In this document: positions 62,096 through 64,000 of the stretch, piece after piece
How the letters are laid out: every line of letters starts with the position of its first letter
Position numbering within the stretch: the first letter of the stretch is position 1
NCBI GenBank assembly: GCA_964247055.1
Contig: OZ176052.1
Span: forward strand, 744,001-808,000
Length of the DNA stretch: 64,000 bases
Source of the DNA: Paragordius varius
Taxonomy: Eukaryota > Nematomorpha
Reading direction: 5' to 3'
The notes under the pieces: generated by a model
The model's database searches: none
What the model was told of the DNA's origin: nothing
Seen by the model: the letters and a program-made list of their open reading frames with translations, nothing else
Program-made: the position numbers and the translations under genes

Positions 62096-64000
62096 AGGTG
62101 ACCAGACGTCCCGCTTTCTCACACTTTGTCCCGCGTCCCGCTGCGTTTTTGAAATGTCCCGCTTTTTCACGATTATAAATTTTTTTTTAAATACATTTAA
62201 ATTTATTATAAAAAATTTATTTATCCGTTTAAATTTTTTATCATCAGTTATCTTTAAAATCTATATTAATTTTAAATTGAGATTTTTTATTTTTAAAATA
62301 AAATATTTATTTTTTTCGAATATATATCATATGATTATACATTTGCTTTCTAATCCTACTGCCAACATTATCAAAATACAAATAAATACCACAAATCGGT
62401 AGCTTATACGTTTACTCCAGAAAATTAAGATAATAAAAGTTTTTCATACTAATATTTTAGTTATATTACCTGCCAACATTATAAAAAAACAAATTAATAC
62501 AACAAATCGGTAGCTTATACGTTTACTCCAGAAAATTAAGGCAATATAATATTTTTTTATATTATATTAGTTTAAAAATATGAGTATAAAAAGAGGTTGT
62601 AAATTTAAGGATGAATTAATGAAAGAATCCTTTTATCAAAAAAACGAAGAACGAATCATTTGTTAAATGTTCTCTATGCGAAGGGGAATTCACCCTAGCA
62701 CATGGCTGCAAGCATGATATTACGAAGCATATGAAAACACAGAAACATAAACAATGTTTAGATATGGCGGCATCATCTTACAAAATGAGCGATTTTAAAC
62801 CGCTTTTGGAGAAAGAAGAAAAGAATGGTCTAGCCGAATGCGTTTTATCTTTTCACGCCGTTAATCACAATCATTCCTTTAGATCTATGGAATGTACCTC
62901 ACAGGTTATTCGTGCCGTACAAAGGCTGAAGCCATTGTATCCAATGTCCTTTCGTCACATGCATTTTCTGAAATACAAAAAGATTTGCTGACTGATGTAT
63001 CAAATCAGGAAACAAAATTATTTCCCACTTTAATAAGATATATTGATCCAGAAACCGGAGTTTAATTAAAATTTATTTTATTTCTCTACCCGGTGTAAAT
63101 TCCGACATAATTTTTACTTCAATAATGAATATTCTAGAAAAAATAATGACAAAATTATCGCATGCGCTGTCAACACCAATACGAACCTCGGTAGAAAAGC
63201 AAGGAGGGGAACAAAAAATAATTTTTATAAATTAGCAGATAATCTTAATCAAAACATTATTGACGTTGGGTGTGCAGCGCAAACGCTATTCAAACAGCTG
63301 CTGATTTGTTACCCCTAGACGTGAAAAATGTAGTTGTTAAAATATATTTCTAATTTTATATACACGGTACGAGTTGAAACGCTTAAGGAATTCTGTGAAA
63401 ATACAGAAGTTCAATATCAAAAAATGCTTGGATATTGCAAAACTCGTTGGTTAGCTCTTCTGCCAGCTCTCGAAACAATTTTAAAAATATCCTTTAAAAT
63501 CGTTTTTTGTTCACAGGACAAACTTTGGAAAAGTTTTTTAAAAGTGATTCTTCAAAAATATGGTTAGAGTTCCTACATAATCAAGCATCTCTCTTTCAAC
63601 ATGTTATTCAATTGATAGAAGGTGACAAAAATTCGGGAAGTAGCCAATGAAGTTAGGAACCGAAAATTCCAATGTCAAGAAAGGTTAGAAAATAATTTTT
63701 ATCAGTAACCATCCGCAATATTATAAATAAGTTAGAAAAACAAGGCTTAATAAATCCCCAAGATATGTACCATATAAAAATGTTTTATACAAGCTGTAGA
63801 TCATTTGGAAGACTGGACGGTGCAATTCAATGAAATTGATCATTTTCATTGGAGAACATTAAAACCAAAATTTAATTGGTGCGATGTTCAAAAATCATTT
63901 GGTTACATCTGCATTTTCCGAAAATTCCCAAAAAGTAACCTTTCAGAAAATATCTTTTTTCAGAAGTATCATTAGTTACAAAATATATTAATAATGAAAA
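62096..64000 (+). mobile_element. hAT-family DNA transposon, broken, runs off window
   Basis: A terminal-like 'aaggtgaccagacgtcccgc' at 62,096 precedes a coding remnant. From 62,580 the frames give MSIKRGCKFKDEL, then a BED-type zinc finger (FVKCSLCEGEFTLAHGCKH and ITKHMKTQKHK), then CRTKAEAIVSNVLSS, then VRVETLKEFCENTEVQYQKM and LGYCKTRWLALLPALE. The last is the conserved SKTRWLSL-type core of hAT transposases. At least four frame changes and several stops separate these pieces, so it cannot make a transposase. The C-terminal dimerisation region is not reached. A direct repeat of about 75 bp (62,361-62,436 and 62,471-62,546) lies in the 5' non-coding part. Confidence 0.8.

Overview
The window is a strongly AT-rich stretch of an animal nuclear genome. 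The evidence is GT-AG introns of 23 bp to several kb, a protein kinase D gene with the metazoan C1-C1-PH-kinase order, a clathrin light chain, an SR splicing factor with the SWQDLKD pseudo-RRM signature, a secreted protein of antistasin-like domains, and Penelope and hAT elements. The species cannot be named from sequence alone. An AT-rich cnidarian, possibly a parasitic one, is a guess. All exon models below come from reading splice sites and phases by hand. Four genes close into continuous frames: PRKD (20 exons, 1000 codons), SR protein (7 exons, 264), clathrin light chain (6 exons, 280) and the antistasin-like protein (6 exons, 173).

Layout. 1-5.4 kb holds a 1.2-kb foldback repeat, an interrupted COA6-like (cytochrome oxidase assembly) sequence on + and two unplaced candidate exons. 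5.5-7.8 kb is clathrin light chain on -, with a tandem duplication just upstream of its start. 9.3-15.0 kb is the antistasin-like gene on -, one domain per exon; its fifth intron carries two Penelope-like copies head to head. 15.3-16.4 kb is a cluster of small inverted-repeat elements. 18.9-46.0 kb is PRKD on +. 47.5-50.4 kb is the SR gene on -. From 50.4 kb to the end there is no convincing host gene: a decayed satellite-like domain (53.3-58.2 kb), a compact LTR-element fossil with intact ends (54.4-55.8 kb), a 2.2-kb element with terminal inverted repeats but no ORF, and a broken hAT transposase running off the right edge.

The most unusual signal is in the PRKD introns. In three of them (after exons 4, 9 and 19) the tandem-repeat unit contains a copy of the end of the preceding exon plus its 5' splice site, so decayed copies of the exon end and donor recur down the intron. 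A fourth array with a higher-order period abuts the 3' splice site of the PH-domain exon, and a fifth amplifies a MITE with its flank. PRKD introns also hold about 20 copies of one MITE family (ends ACAGTAAAAATTGAAATTAT) and six copies of a second family with an internal 21-bp minisatellite.

The host genes are unrelated housekeeping or signalling genes (coat assembly, DAG-responsive kinase, splicing, a secreted Cys-rich protein, mitochondrial assembly). They are not an operon or pathway cluster.
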